NCBI RefSeq assembly: GCF_030152825.1
Contig: NZ_JASLIP010000035.1
Span: 7,563-71,562 of the forward strand
DNA length: 64,000 nucleotides
From: Corynebacterium sp.
GTDB lineage: Bacteria; Actinomycetota; Actinomycetes; Mycobacteriales; Mycobacteriaceae
Direction of reading: 5' to 3'
The position numbers and the translations under genes were made by a program. This document shows positions 8,104-16,975 of this stretch, in pieces. The notes under the pieces are model-generated. The model did no database searches. It was not told where the DNA came from and saw only the letters and a program-made list of their open reading frames with translations. Position 1 is the stretch's first letter, and the number at the start of each line of letters is the position of its first letter.

Positions 8104-9285
8104 CTACTTCTTGTCGTTCTGCTGGAAGCGCTTCATGAGCTCTGCAACCGTCAGGCCCTCGGAGTTCTCGTCCGCGCGGCGGCGGCCGGCGCGGTACTCG
8201 TGCGCGCCGCGCTTCTCATCGGCAGCTGGCTTCGCGGCAGCGTCCTCCCGGTGCTGCTCAGCCTGCTTCTGTGCCGATCCGCTGGCCTGTTCGCCAGCGG
8301 CCTGGCTCGGCTCGTAGGCGCGGAACGCCGGCTCGGTGCGCGGGGCGGGTTGAGCTGTGCGCTCCTTCTGGGGAGCCTGCGCGGCCTCGCGCTGCTCGTG
8401 GTGGCCACGGCCCGCTGCCTTCGGCTCGGCGGCCTCGGAGCCGCGGTTGGCTGCAGCCTGCGCGCCGGAGGCACCCGTCTGCGCGCTGCTGGAGGAGCTG
8501 GAGTCCACGACGATCGGGATCTGCGTGGTCTCCTCGGTGTTGTCCCCGGTCCACTTCACGGCGGCGAAGCTGCCAGTGGAGAAGGCAGAGGCGCGGCGGT
8601 CGGAGCTCGGCTCGCTGTTGTGGCCGAGCGTCGGGGAACCCGCGGAGGAGGCGGCGCGGGCGGACGCGCCCGGCTGGCTGCTGCGCGCCGCACGCTGCCT
8701 AGGCTGCTCAGCCTGCGGCTGCTTCCGCTCAGCCTGCCCGGACGTGCCGGTCTGGTAGCGGCGGTCGGCCGGCTGCGCCCCGCCCCGGTCCAGCTCGATG
8801 ATCCGCTCGGCGCGGGCGCGCACGGCGGTCTGCTCGTCGTCCAGCTCCTCGCCGGACATCTCCGCGAGCTGCGCCCGCAGGGAGATCAGCTCGTGGCGCA
8901 GCTGCTCCAGGTACTCATCGCGCTGGTTGCGCAGCTGGCGGGTGTAGTTCTCCTTCAGCGCCGCCTCGCGCTGCTGGTGGCCCGCGACCTCGCGCTCCAT
9001 CTCCGCGCGGTGGGCTCGCTCCAGGGTATTCACGCGCTTCTGCTCCGCGCGCAGCGCGCTGGAGTACTTCGAGACCAGCACGATGCCCAGGAAGGCGGCC
9101 CACAGTGCGGCGATGACCGCGATCTTCAGCCACAGGTCGGAATCCAGGAACAGCATCAGGATGCTGGCGATCAGCGCCAGCACCACGAGCAGCACCATCA
9201 GTACGCGCGGCCCGCTGTTCTGCCCGTCCGTCTGCTCGGCGCCGCCCGCAGCGGCGCTCTGGCTCCAGTTCTCCCGATTGCTCAT
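8104..9285 (-). CDS. DUF6779-type membrane protein (Rv3604c-like)
   Basis: 393 residues. Two adjacent membrane helices near residues 27-70 (VLMVLLVVLALIASILMLF and IAVIAALWAAFLGIVLV) are followed by a charged coiled coil (about 75-150: EQKRVNTLERAHRAEMEREV and on) and a long disordered Ala/Ser/Arg/Glu-rich tail. The start at 9285 (MSNREN) is preferred over the in-frame GTG three codons upstream because AAGG is 8 nt away. Membership of the conserved fol-pan cluster and lack of enzymatic motifs suggest a cell-envelope role; function unknown. Confidence 0.75.
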   Translation of the reverse strand: MSNRENWSQSAAAGGAEQTDGQNSGPRVLMVLLVVLALIASILMLFLDSDLWLKIAVIAALWAAFLGIVLVSKYSSALRAEQKRVNTLERAHRAEMEREVAGHQQREAALKENYTRQLRNQRDEYLEQLRHELISLRAQLAEMSGEELDDEQTAVRARAERIIELDRGGAQPADRRYQTGTSGQAERKQPQAEQPRQRAARSSQPGASARAASSAGSPTLGHNSEPSSDRRASAFSTGSFAAVKWTGDNTEETTQIPIVVDSSSSSSAQTGASGAQAAANRGSEAAEPKAAGRGHHEQREAAQAPQKERTAQPAPRTEPAFRAYEPSQAAGEQASGSAQKQAEQHREDAAAKPAADEKRGAHEYRAGRRRADENSEGLTVAELMKRFQQNDKK

Positions 9286-9311
9286 GCTGGTCACCTTACC
9301 TGTTGACGCTG

Positions 9312-9788
9312 TTATTCACCGGCCACCCCGCCATCTTCCGGTGGCGTGAGGCAGTTCTGTTCCAGCCATTTGCCCGCCACCGCAGCCAGTGCACCACCGA
9401 GCATCCCGCCGATCGCGCCCGGGGTGTCCTCCTGCGCGACGACGAGGTGGCCGGCGTTGAATACCAGGAACACGACCGTTCCACCGTAGGCTCCGGCGAA
9501 GATCGCACCGATCCATGCGACGGCCTGGCCGAGCACTCCGCTGAACGCGACCGTCATCGGGTTAACCTGGCTACGGTCCAGGCCAATGGCGTTGTCCTGC
9601 AATTTCTTGCGCATGATGAAGCCCTGCACCCCGCAGATGATCGCGGCGATCCACAGCACGCTGCCGGTCGCCAGTTCGATGCGCGGGAAGTAGGCGTAGA
9701 AGCCGAGTGCGGTCACCCACGCGAACGCGGCTGCGATCACTGCTGCGATCACCAGCGCCGTGGGCGCGACCTGCTTCATCTTCTTCAT
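9312..9788 (-). CDS. DUF3180 membrane protein (Rv3605c-like)
   Basis: 158 residues with about four membrane helices (APTALVIAAVIAAAFAWVTA, SVLWIAAIICGVQGFIM, AVAWIGAIFAGAYGGTVVF and GAIGGMLGGALAAVAG). It belongs to DUF3180, a family fixed next to folK in mycobacteria and corynebacteria. A TAGACT hexamer ends 7 nt before the ATG, suggesting that an internal promoter gives a leaderless mRNA for this and downstream genes. Function unknown. Confidence 0.82.
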   Translation of the reverse strand: MKKMKQVAPTALVIAAVIAAAFAWVTALGFYAYFPRIELATGSVLWIAAIICGVQGFIMRKKLQDNAIGLDRSQVNPMTVAFSGVLGQAVAWIGAIFAGAYGGTVVFLVFNAGHLVVAQEDTPGAIGGMLGGALAAVAGKWLEQNCLTPPEDGGVAGE

Positions 9789-9795
9789 GTTTTTC

Positions 9796-9801
9796 AGTCT
9801 A
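9796..9801 (-). promoter_or_regulatory. Internal -10 before DUF3180 gene
   Basis: TAGACT separated by GAAAAAC (7 nt) from the ATG at 9788. Spacing matches the leaderless pattern seen at other genes in this window. Confidence 0.45.
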
Positions 9802-9851
9802 CCCAGGGCTCGTCGGGTTTCTTGGGCTCGTTGTTCTCGTTTTTTAGGACG

Positions 9852-10469
9852 TCAACCCCAGCCTCCCCCGGGCATCACCGGACCGTCCAACAGCGCCCCG
9901 AGCTGGGCGATCTCCGCGGTGTCCTCCTGGGGTAGCTGGGCCAGCCACTGAACAACCGTGGCGGTTGCGGCCGGGCCGGCCGGGGAGCCGGGAACGCGCG
10001 GCAACGTGTCTTCCGGAGCGATTTCTGCCCATGGAACGAGGACGAAGCCCCGGGCGGTGGTGTACGGGTGCGGCAGGATCAATTCCTCGCCCCAGCGCCC
10101 CGCGGAGATCACCGGCTCGCCGGTGGCGGCATCGTAGGCGGCCAGCAAGTCCACGTCCACGGTGCGCGGACCCCAGTGCTGGAGGCGCACCCGACCGCCC
10201 TCATTCTCGATCTTCTGGCAGGCGTGGAGCAGCTCGAGGGGTTCCAGGTGGGTGGCCACGAGGATCACGGCGTTGCGGAACTCGTCCTGGGTGACCACAC
10301 CCCACGGCGGGGTGGCGTAGACCTGGGAGTCCGCCAGCAGCTGGGTGCCGGGCAGGTCGAGGACGGCGCGGGCCGCCGCGCGGATCATGGCTTCCGGGCT
10401 GCCCTGGTCACCGGGCATGTTGCTGCCCAGGCCGATAGCCACCCGCCAGGGGGCACTGTTGCGCGCCAC
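9852..10469 (-). CDS. folK: HPPK, 6-hydroxymethyl-dihydropterin pyrophosphokinase
   Basis: 205 residues. It transfers pyrophosphate from ATP to 6-hydroxymethyl-7,8-dihydropterin in folate synthesis. Motifs: VAIGLGSNMPGD, FRNAVILVATHLEP, RTVDVDLLA and LPHPYTTARGFVLVPW. The start is taken as the GTG at 10469, four nt after the folB stop and with GAGGCAGG in front; longer versions would overlap folB. It follows folB and folP in one operon, so three consecutive pterin steps are coordinated. Confidence 0.93.
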   Translation of the reverse strand: MARNSAPWRVAIGLGSNMPGDQGSPEAMIRAAARAVLDLPGTQLLADSQVYATPPWGVVTQDEFRNAVILVATHLEPLELLHACQKIENEGGRVRLQHWGPRTVDVDLLAAYDAATGEPVISAGRWGEELILPHPYTTARGFVLVPWAEIAPEDTLPRVPGSPAGPAATATVVQWLAQLPQEDTAEIAQLGALLDGPVMPGGGWG

Positions 10470-10473
10470 GGTC

Positions 10474-10851
10474 TTACCTGCCTCGTTGCTGCTTGAGGTT
10501 GCGGCGGGCGACGACCCGCACGTCGCTGAAGTGGTGCGGGATTGGGGCCTGTGGCTTGTGCACGGTGACCTCCGCGGCATGTGCCCCGCCGAGGGCGATG
10601 ATCCGGTCAGCAATAGTGGCGGCGAGCGTCTCGATCAGATCGAAGCGTTCCTGATCCACCACGGCGACGGCGATGTCTGCCAGGTCCACGTAGGAGATCG
10701 TGTCGGCGAGGTCATCCGAGGCCGCGGAGGCGGCGAAGTCCGTCCAGACGACGATGTCTACCTCGAAGTTCTGACCTTCGTCCTTTTCGAAGTCGTGGAC
10801 TCCGTGGTAGCCGAAGGCCTTCAGGCCCATGAGTTCAATGCGATCAGCCAC
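10474..10851 (-). CDS. folB: Dihydroneopterin aldolase
   Basis: 125 residues. It splits dihydroneopterin to 6-hydroxymethyl-dihydropterin and glycolaldehyde. It shows the N-terminal YHGVHDFEKDEGQNFEVDI segment with the conserved Glu, and the C-terminal Lys in VTVHKPQAPI. The GTG start at 10851 overlaps the folP stop (GTGGCTGA) and has AGAAGGGTGG in front; any upstream start would run deep into folP. The overlap implies translational coupling. Confidence 0.93.
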   Translation of the reverse strand: MADRIELMGLKAFGYHGVHDFEKDEGQNFEVDIVVWTDFAASAASDDLADTISYVDLADIAVAVVDQERFDLIETLAATIADRIIALGGAHAAEVTVHKPQAPIPHHFSDVRVVARRNLKQQRGR

Positions 10852-11791
10852 GGCGCGCTCGCCACCCTTCTGCCACCGCTGGGCCGTCGCCCAGGCGGGA
10901 GTAATAAGCCACATCCACCGCAGCCCGGGAAGGGGCCACGTTGTGCACCCGCACCGCCCAGGATCCCGCCTGGGCGGCCAGCGCGGACACCGCCGCGGTG
11001 GCGTCATCTGCCGTCTCCGGGGAGCCGGGGGCACCGTCGCTAGCGGGGCGCAGGGCGGTGAGGAAACGCTTACGGCTGGCGCCGATCAGCACGGGGAAGC
11101 CCAGCTCATTGAGCTGCCTCATCGCGCCCAGAAGCTGCCAGTTATCCGCCGGGGACTTCGCAAACCCGATGCCTGGGTCCAGGATGATGTTCTCCTCTTT
11201 CACACCAGCGGCCAGGGCTGCGTCCACCCGGCGCAGCAGCCATTCGCGGACGGCGGTGACCACATCCGCGCCGGTGCCTGCACTCTGGTCCGCGTAACCT
11301 TCCGCGCCTTCGAAGCGGTCGGTTTGCCAGTGCATGAGGCAGATCGGCAGGCCGGTCTCGGCGGCGACGGGGAGCATGTCCTTGTCCGCGAGGCCGCCGG
11401 AGACGTCGTTGAGGATGTCTACCCCGGCCTCCGCGGCGGCGAGCGCGGTCGCGGCGCGCATGGTGTCCACGCTCGTGGTGATATCCAGCGCGGAGAGTTC
11501 CGCGATCACGGGGGTCACGCGCCCACGTTCGACTTCCGGGTCGACGCGCTGGGCGCCGGGTCGGGTGGATTCGCCGCCGACGTCGATGATGTCCGCGCCC
11601 GCGGCGACCATCTGCTGGGCGTGGCGCACGGCGGTGGCCGTGTCGGGGTTGGAGCCGCCGTCGGAGAAGGAGTCTTGCGTGACGTTGAGAACCCCCATCA
11701 CCTTGGTGCGCGGCGGGGTGGCCGGCTGGTTCGGCTGGGTGCTCTGGGACGGCTGGTCAGGCTGAGCAGACTGTGCAGGCTGCATCATCAA
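10844..11791 (-). CDS. folP: Dihydropteroate synthase
   Basis: 315 residues. It joins hydroxymethyl-dihydropterin pyrophosphate to p-aminobenzoate; this is the sulfonamide target. The TIM-barrel motifs are in order: GVLNVTQDSFSDGG, DVGGESTRPGA, SVDTMRA, NDVSGG, DPGIGFAKS, GASRKRF and RVHNVAPSR. The first 25 residues are a Gln/Pro/Ser-rich tail with no conserved role. It follows folE by 47 nt and overlaps folB by 8 nt. No sign of a second-copy variant, so it is taken as the functional folP1. Confidence 0.96.
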   Translation of the reverse strand: MMMQPAQSAQPDQPSQSTQPNQPATPPRTKVMGVLNVTQDSFSDGGSNPDTATAVRHAQQMVAAGADIIDVGGESTRPGAQRVDPEVERGRVTPVIAELSALDITTSVDTMRAATALAAAEAGVDILNDVSGGLADKDMLPVAAETGLPICLMHWQTDRFEGAEGYADQSAGTGADVVTAVREWLLRRVDAALAAGVKEENIILDPGIGFAKSPADNWQLLGAMRQLNELGFPVLIGASRKRFLTALRPASDGAPGSPETADDATAAVSALAAQAGSWAVRVHNVAPSRAAVDVAYYSRLGDGPAVAEGWRARRG

Positions 11792-11838
11792 GTCTTTCTA
11801 GGGTCGGTTCCCGCGGAATTCGCTCTCGTTGGGGAGTG

Positions 11839-12423
11839 TTAGTTCCCGCGGATCAGCGCCATGGCTTCGGCGCGGGTGGCGGCGTTGTTCTGGAAGCCGC
11901 CCCGCACGGCGGAGGTCACGGTGTTGGCTCCCGGCTTGCGGACCCCGCGCATCGCCATGCACAGGTGCTCGGCCTCGATCACGACGATCACCGCGGAGGC
12001 GTCCAGCCGGTCCATCAGCGCGTCGGCGATGGAGGTGGTCAGGCGCTCCTGCACCTGCGGGCGGCGGGCGAAGCCCTCCACGAGGCGGGCCAGCTTGGAC
12101 AGCCCGGTGACCTTCCCGGCGTGCCCCGGGATGTAGCCGATGTGGGCGTGGCCGAAGAAGGGCACGAGGTGGTGCTCGCAGGTGGAGTAGAACGGGATGT
12201 CCTTGACCAGCACGAGCTCCCGGTGGTCCTCGTTGAAGGTGGTGTTGAGCACCTCGGTGGGGTCGGTGCCGAGCCCGGAGAAGACCTCCTCGTAGGCGCG
12301 CGCCACGCGGGCCGGGGTGTCGGCCAGGCCTTCGCGGTCGGGGTCCTCCCCCACGGCGATGAGCAGTTCGCGAACGGCGGCTTCGGCGCGTTCGCGGTCG
12401 AAGTGCCTCGTCGATTCAGCCAT
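11839..12423 (-). CDS. folE: GTP cyclohydrolase I
   Basis: 194 residues, normal length. It converts GTP to dihydroneopterin triphosphate, the first step of folate synthesis. Zinc ligands are visible as Cys and His in STCEHHLVPFFG and Cys in EHLCMAMRGV; the substrate loop is GKVTGLSKLARLV. It starts 20 nt after ftsH and heads folE-P-B-K. Confidence 0.97.
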   Translation of the reverse strand: MAESTRHFDRERAEAAVRELLIAVGEDPDREGLADTPARVARAYEEVFSGLGTDPTEVLNTTFNEDHRELVLVKDIPFYSTCEHHLVPFFGHAHIGYIPGHAGKVTGLSKLARLVEGFARRPQVQERLTTSIADALMDRLDASAVIVVIEAEHLCMAMRGVRKPGANTVTSAVRGGFQNNAATRAEAMALIRGN

Positions 12424-12443
12424 GTCGGTGTTCGCCGCCTTTC

Positions 12444-14882
12444 TTAGTTCTTCTCTTCATCGCTGGGGTTGTCATCATTCGGCCGGGATTGATGACGTCC
12501 ACCCGGCTCACCCCAGTCAAAACCGTCGCCGTAGGCGCTGGTCCCTGGGTGCTGGGCGGGGTCGCGGCGGGCGTGGCGCCCGCCGTTGTACGGCTCCGGC
12601 GCTGGGCTACCCGGCGTTGGGTTCTGCTGCTCCGGGCTCTCTGGCTCTACCGCATCCGGGCCAGAAACATGCGGTGCCGGCTCACCGGCCGCCGGGGACT
12701 CCGACACCTGCTCCCCGGCCTCGGTGACCGGGCGGAGCTGGGTGGTCGGGGCGTCGTCCGAGGCCCACGGGTTATCCGGGCGCTCGTGCTCCGGCAGCTC
12801 GAAACCGCGCTGCGGCTCCTGGCGTGCTTCCTGCTCGCGCTCCAGCTTCTTGACCTGCTCCTCCTGCTGCTGCTTGCGCTTTTCGATGCGCGCGCGGCGG
12901 GCGGCGGAGAAGTAGTCCTTGCGCTTCGGTGGCTCCTCGCCACGCTCCTTGGCCAGCTCGACCGGGGTCTTCACAGGCTCGCGGTAATCCTTCGGGCGGT
13001 CCAGGTCCTGGCCCGGAAAGATCTCGGAGACTTCGCGCGGGGTGATGCCCTCGAAGATGGACTCCAGGTCCGGGCGGCGCAGCGTCTCCTTCTCGAGCAG
13101 CTTTTCCGCCAGGGTGTCCAGGTAGTCCCGGTGCTCGCGCAGGACCTCGTAGGCAATGCTCTGGGCCTTGTCCATGAGCATGCGGACGTCCTCGTCCACC
13201 AGCGCGGCGACCTTCTCGGAGGGGTGGAACTGGCCACCGCCGCCGCGGCCGACGAACGGGTCGCCCTGCTCCTCACCGAACTTCACGGCACCCACGCGCG
13301 GGCTCATGCCGTACTCCACGACCATGGCCTTGGCGATCTTCGTGGCCATCTCGATGTCCGCGCTCGCGCCGGTGGTCGGGTTGCCGAAGACCAGCTCCTC
13401 GGCGGCACGCCCACCCATGGCGAAGACGAGGCGAGCGAAGAGCTCGGAGCGGTTGTACATGCCCTTGTCGTCTTCCGCGGCGGTCATAGCGTGCCCGCCG
13501 GTGCGGCCGCGGGCCAGGATGGTGACCTTGTAGACCCGCTCGATGTCCTTCATCGCCCAGGCGGCCAGGGTGTGGCCACCCTCGTGGTAGGCGGTGACCT
13601 TCTTCTCGTGCTCGGAGATGATCTTCGAGGTGCGGCGCGGCCCACCCACCACGCGGTCGGTGGCCTCTTCCAGGGCATCGCCGGTGATGACGTTGCCGTC
13701 CACGCGCGCGGTCAGCAGCGCGGCCTCGTTGAGGACGTTCTCCAGGTCCGCGCCGGACATACCGGCGGTGCGCTTGGCCAGGGAGGCCAAGTCGACGTCC
13801 GGCGCCAGCGGCTTGCCCTCCGCGTGGACGCGCAGGATCTGCTCGCGGCCCACCAGGTCCGGGTTGGCGACCGGGATCTGGCGGTCGAAGCGGCCCGGGC
13901 GCAGCAGTGCTGGGTCGAGGACGTCCGGGCGGTTCGTCGCGGCCATGAGGATCACGCCCTCGCGGCCGTTGAAGCCATCCATCTCCACGAGCAGCTGGTT
14001 CAGGGTCTGCTCGCGCTCATCGTGGCCACCGCCCATGCCGGCGCCACGCTGGCGACCGACGGCGTCGATCTCGTCGACGAAGATGATGCAGGGCGCGTTC
14101 TCCTTCGCCTGCTTGAACAGGTCGCGCACGCGGGAGGCACCGACACCGACGAACATTTCCACGAAGTCGGAGCCGGAGATGCTGTAGAACGGCACCCCGG
14201 ACTCGCCGGCCACGGCGCGGGCCAGCAGCGTCTTACCGGTGCCGGGCGGACCGTAGAGCAGCACGCCGCGCGGGATCTTCGCGCCGAGCTTCTCGTACTT
14301 ACCTGGGTCGGAGAGGAAGTCCCGGATCTCGTCGAGTTCCTCGACGGCCTCGTCCGCACCGGCGACGTCGTCGAAGCGGGTATCCGGGTTGTCCTTCTGC
14401 AGATCCTTGGCGCGGGACTTGCCGAAACCGAACGGGCCCATGCCCCCGCCGCCCTGCATGCGGGTGAGCATGAAGAACAGCAGGCCGAAGATCAGCAGCA
14501 TCGGCAGGAGCATCATCAGCATGCTGCCAAGGAAGGAATCCTGCGAGACGTGGGTGTCGAACTTCTCCGCCTCGGAGCCCTTCACCGCGTCGAAGATCTG
14601 CTGGCTGGCCCGGGCCGGGTACTGGGAGGTGATCTGCTCGATCCCTTCCTTGCCCTCGACCTCGATGGGCTTCTTCAGCTTCAGCTGGACCGTCTGTTCG
14701 CGGTCCTTGATCTCGGCTTCCTTGACGTTCTTGGCGTCGAGCTCCTTGATCGCGATGGAGGTATCGACCTTGTCGAAACCACGGTCGCTGTCCGTGAGCA
14801 CGCCAAAAGCGTAAATAGCGATGAGGGCGGCGGCGACAATCCCCGCGATCCTCAGGACCTTGTTCTTGTCCATATTTCCCAT
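12444..14882 (-). CDS. ftsH: ATP-dependent zinc metalloprotease FtsH
   Basis: 812 residues. Membrane-bound AAA protease for quality control of membrane proteins. There are two N-terminal helices (residues ~9-25 and ~115-137, MLMMLLPMLLIFGLLFFML). AAA core: GPPGTGKT (Walker A), IIFVDEIDAVGRQRG (Walker B) and NRPDVLDPALLRPGRFD (second region of homology). The zinc site is HEGGH (HExxH with G in place of the common A) in AYHEGGHTLA. The last ~200 residues are charged and Pro/Glu-rich, longer than in enterobacteria but usual for corynebacteria. Start ambiguous between 14882 (MGNMDK) and 14873 (MDKNK). Sits between hpt and folE. Confidence 0.96.
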   Translation of the reverse strand: MGNMDKNKVLRIAGIVAAALIAIYAFGVLTDSDRGFDKVDTSIAIKELDAKNVKEAEIKDREQTVQLKLKKPIEVEGKEGIEQITSQYPARASQQIFDAVKGSEAEKFDTHVSQDSFLGSMLMMLLPMLLIFGLLFFMLTRMQGGGGMGPFGFGKSRAKDLQKDNPDTRFDDVAGADEAVEELDEIRDFLSDPGKYEKLGAKIPRGVLLYGPPGTGKTLLARAVAGESGVPFYSISGSDFVEMFVGVGASRVRDLFKQAKENAPCIIFVDEIDAVGRQRGAGMGGGHDEREQTLNQLLVEMDGFNGREGVILMAATNRPDVLDPALLRPGRFDRQIPVANPDLVGREQILRVHAEGKPLAPDVDLASLAKRTAGMSGADLENVLNEAALLTARVDGNVITGDALEEATDRVVGGPRRTSKIISEHEKKVTAYHEGGHTLAAWAMKDIERVYKVTILARGRTGGHAMTAAEDDKGMYNRSELFARLVFAMGGRAAEELVFGNPTTGASADIEMATKIAKAMVVEYGMSPRVGAVKFGEEQGDPFVGRGGGGQFHPSEKVAALVDEDVRMLMDKAQSIAYEVLREHRDYLDTLAEKLLEKETLRRPDLESIFEGITPREVSEIFPGQDLDRPKDYREPVKTPVELAKERGEEPPKRKDYFSAARRARIEKRKQQQEEQVKKLEREQEARQEPQRGFELPEHERPDNPWASDDAPTTQLRPVTEAGEQVSESPAAGEPAPHVSGPDAVEPESPEQQNPTPGSPAPEPYNGGRHARRDPAQHPGTSAYGDGFDWGEPGGRHQSRPNDDNPSDEEKN

Positions 14883-14910
14883 CAGTTAGTTGTGCCCGCG
14901 CAGTGTTTTC

Positions 14911-14936
14911 CCAGCGCTATGGTGTGGCCAGCGCTA
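14911..14936. repeat. 9-bp direct repeat upstream of ftsH
   Basis: CCAGCGCTA occurs at 14911-14919 and again at 14928-14936, a 17-bp period. Each copy contains the palindrome AGCGCT. It lies 29-54 nt upstream of the ftsH start, in its probable promoter or leader. A regulator is not identified. Confidence 0.45.
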
Positions 14937-14977
14937 CTCGCGGACGTCCAGGCGCTGGCTCAAAGTGCGTCAACGCT

Positions 14978-15580
14978 TTATTCGTACACTTCCGGCTTCA
15001 GGGTGCCGACGAATGGCAGGTCGCGGTAGCGTTCGGCGAAGTCCAGGCCATAGCCCACCACGAACTCGTTCGGGATGTCGAATCCGACCTCGATGAGGTC
15101 CTCGATCTCGACTTTGACGGCCTCCGGCTTACGGAACAGGGTCACGACGGACAGGGAGCGTGGCTTGCGGTTGGTGAGGTTCTTCATCAGCCAGGACAGG
15201 GTCAGGCCGGAGTCGATGATGTCCTCCACGATCAGGACGTCGCGGCCCTCGATGTCGCGGTCCAGGTCCTTCAGGATGCGGACGACGCCGGAGGAGCTGG
15301 TGGAGTTGCCGTAGGAGCTGACGGCCATGAACTCCAGCTGGTTCGGGATCTCCAGCTCGCGGGCGAAGTCGGTGATGAAGAAGACGGCACCCTTAAGCAC
15401 GCAGACGAGGATGAGGTCCTCCGGGATGTCGCGGTAGCGCTCGTCAACGGCGGCAGCGAGTTCGCGGATGCGGGAGTGGAGGGTGTCCTGGTCGATCAGG
15501 ACTGCTTCGAGGTCGTCACCGTAGGGGTGGGCCGGGATGTCGGTGCTCTTCTTGGTCCAGGTCGAGTTCTGATCAGTCAT
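14978..15580 (-). CDS. hpt: Hypoxanthine(-guanine) phosphoribosyltransferase
   Basis: 200 residues. Purine salvage: transfers phosphoribose from PRPP to hypoxanthine or guanine. The PRPP motif DVLIVEDIIDSGLTL and the N-terminal VCVLKGAVFF loop are intact. The ATG at 15580 (MTDQNSTW) is used because AAAGGATCG precedes it; the start overlaps the tilS stop by 8 nt, so translation is coupled. The tilS-hpt-ftsH order is conserved across many Gram-positive bacteria. Confidence 0.95.
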   Translation of the reverse strand: MTDQNSTWTKKSTDIPAHPYGDDLEAVLIDQDTLHSRIRELAAAVDERYRDIPEDLILVCVLKGAVFFITDFARELEIPNQLEFMAVSSYGNSTSSSGVVRILKDLDRDIEGRDVLIVEDIIDSGLTLSWLMKNLTNRKPRSLSVVTLFRKPEAVKVEIEDLIEVGFDIPNEFVVGYGLDFAERYRDLPFVGTLKPEVYE

Positions 15581-16916
15581 GTGCTCGTCGATCCTTTGGG
15601 TGCTTGTGTGATTCTTCCGCCACGAGGCGCAGGACGCCACCGCGCCGCGCCACCACCAGCCGGGTGCGGTGTTGCCCGGTGGGCGGCGCCTCCGCTGGTG
15701 GCGGGCTCGGCGGGTGGGCGTGGCCTCTGCCTAAAGCCTCATAACCGTTCATTGTATGCCACGGGACGGATACGCCGCCTTGCCCGGCCCAATCCGTGAC
15801 GAGGGCGTCGATGCGGCTCAAGTGGGAGTAGGTCAACGGCCCGGTTTTTCCGGTGAGCCAGTGGCGGATCACCCGCCGGCGGAGGGCGGCGGGTAGCTCG
15901 GCGAGCGGGGCGCAGGGCAGCTCGGCGGTGGCGTGCGCATGGTCCCCGGCCTGTTCATGGCCCTCGGTGTGCTCGTGGTTGCCGGCTTCGGCGGCGAGCT
16001 GGACGTATTCGGCGTGGGCGACGGCCTCCAGGTAGTCGGAATCCTCGCGCAGCAGCCGGGCGGTGCGGGTCAGGGAGTCAGCCACGCCGGGGCCGAGGAT
16101 GTCCTCCAGCAGGGGAAGCAGCTCCTGGCGGACCCGCGAGCGGCGAAAGCGGGGGCTGGCATTATGCGGGTCAGACCAGAAACTCAGCCCGGCACGGTGG
16201 CACGTGGCCTCGGTGTCTTCGCGAGTGCTGGCCAGCAGGGGGCGGCCGAGCCAGGCGGCGCCCGCTGCGATGGCCGGGTGATCGTTGCCGCTCAGGTGCT
16301 GGTTGCCCGCTGACTGCTGGCTACCCGGACGTTGGCGGGTTGCCGCGGCGCGGGAAGCACTGACGGATTCCTCAACGCCCTGCGCGGGATTCGCTGGCGG
16401 GCACGGGTAGTTCGTGGCGGTGGGCTGCCCAGCCGCCGTCGTAATGGGTCGCAGCCCGGCCAGCGTCCCCGCCCCGGAGCCGCGTGCCAGGCCAAGCAGC
16501 AGCCCTTCCGCATCATCGGAGGCGGTGTGTGCCACCAGCAGAGGCCGGCCCGCCGCCGCGGCCCCGAGCGCCCGGTAGCGGGCCTCGCGGGCGGCGGCCT
16601 CGTCCGCACCCGGGCCACCGGGCACGTCGATGGTGAGCACCTGGGCCGGGATGCCCATCTCCTCACAAATCTGGGCCGCGGTGGCGGCGACCCCGGCGGA
16701 GCCTTCCTGCAGCTGATGATCCACCACCAGGGCGCGGAAGCTCGCCCCCGGCAGGTCCTTCTTGGCGATCCCGGCGGCGCTATAGGCCAGCGCAAGCGAA
16801 TCCGCGCCCCCGGAGACCCCCAGGTAGACCGGCCCCTCGGCCAGCTGCGCGGCCTGCCCCGGGTGCGTTAACCGCAGCCCAGCGAGCCAGGCGCGGAAGT
16901 CCGCTGCGGTGCTCAC
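15573..16916 (-). CDS. tilS: tRNA(Ile)-lysidine synthase
   Basis: 447 residues. It modifies C34 of tRNA-Ile(CAU) to lysidine so that it reads AUA; essential in most bacteria. The PP-loop SGGADSLAL lies near residue 36, followed by HTASDDAEGLLLGLARGSG and the RRSRVRQELLPLL segment. The GTG at 16916 is chosen for the strong GGAGGAGGAAT in front. Oddities: a ~50-residue Pro/Ser/Gln-rich insert after the PP-loop domain, and a His-rich stretch (HEHTEGHEQAGDHAHA) in the C-terminal half. Overlaps hpt by 8 nt. Confidence 0.93.
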   Translation of the reverse strand: MSTAADFRAWLAGLRLTHPGQAAQLAEGPVYLGVSGGADSLALAYSAAGIAKKDLPGASFRALVVDHQLQEGSAGVAATAAQICEEMGIPAQVLTIDVPGGPGADEAAAREARYRALGAAAAGRPLLVAHTASDDAEGLLLGLARGSGAGTLAGLRPITTAAGQPTATNYPCPPANPAQGVEESVSASRAAATRQRPGSQQSAGNQHLSGNDHPAIAAGAAWLGRPLLASTREDTEATCHRAGLSFWSDPHNASPRFRRSRVRQELLPLLEDILGPGVADSLTRTARLLREDSDYLEAVAHAEYVQLAAEAGNHEHTEGHEQAGDHAHATAELPCAPLAELPAALRRRVIRHWLTGKTGPLTYSHLSRIDALVTDWAGQGGVSVPWHTMNGYEALGRGHAHPPSPPPAEAPPTGQHRTRLVVARRGGVLRLVAEESHKHPKDRRAHD

Positions 16917-16975
16917 GGTATTCCTCCTCCCCGGTGCTTGGCCCCGGGTACCCGGCGCGGCCGGGGCCGATAGAA

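Noticed and set aside
12489..15029. Very long plus-strand open frame (846 codons) across the ftsH region
   Set aside because: It is antisense to ftsH, whose AAA and zinc-protease motifs are complete. Long antisense frames are normal at this GC content.
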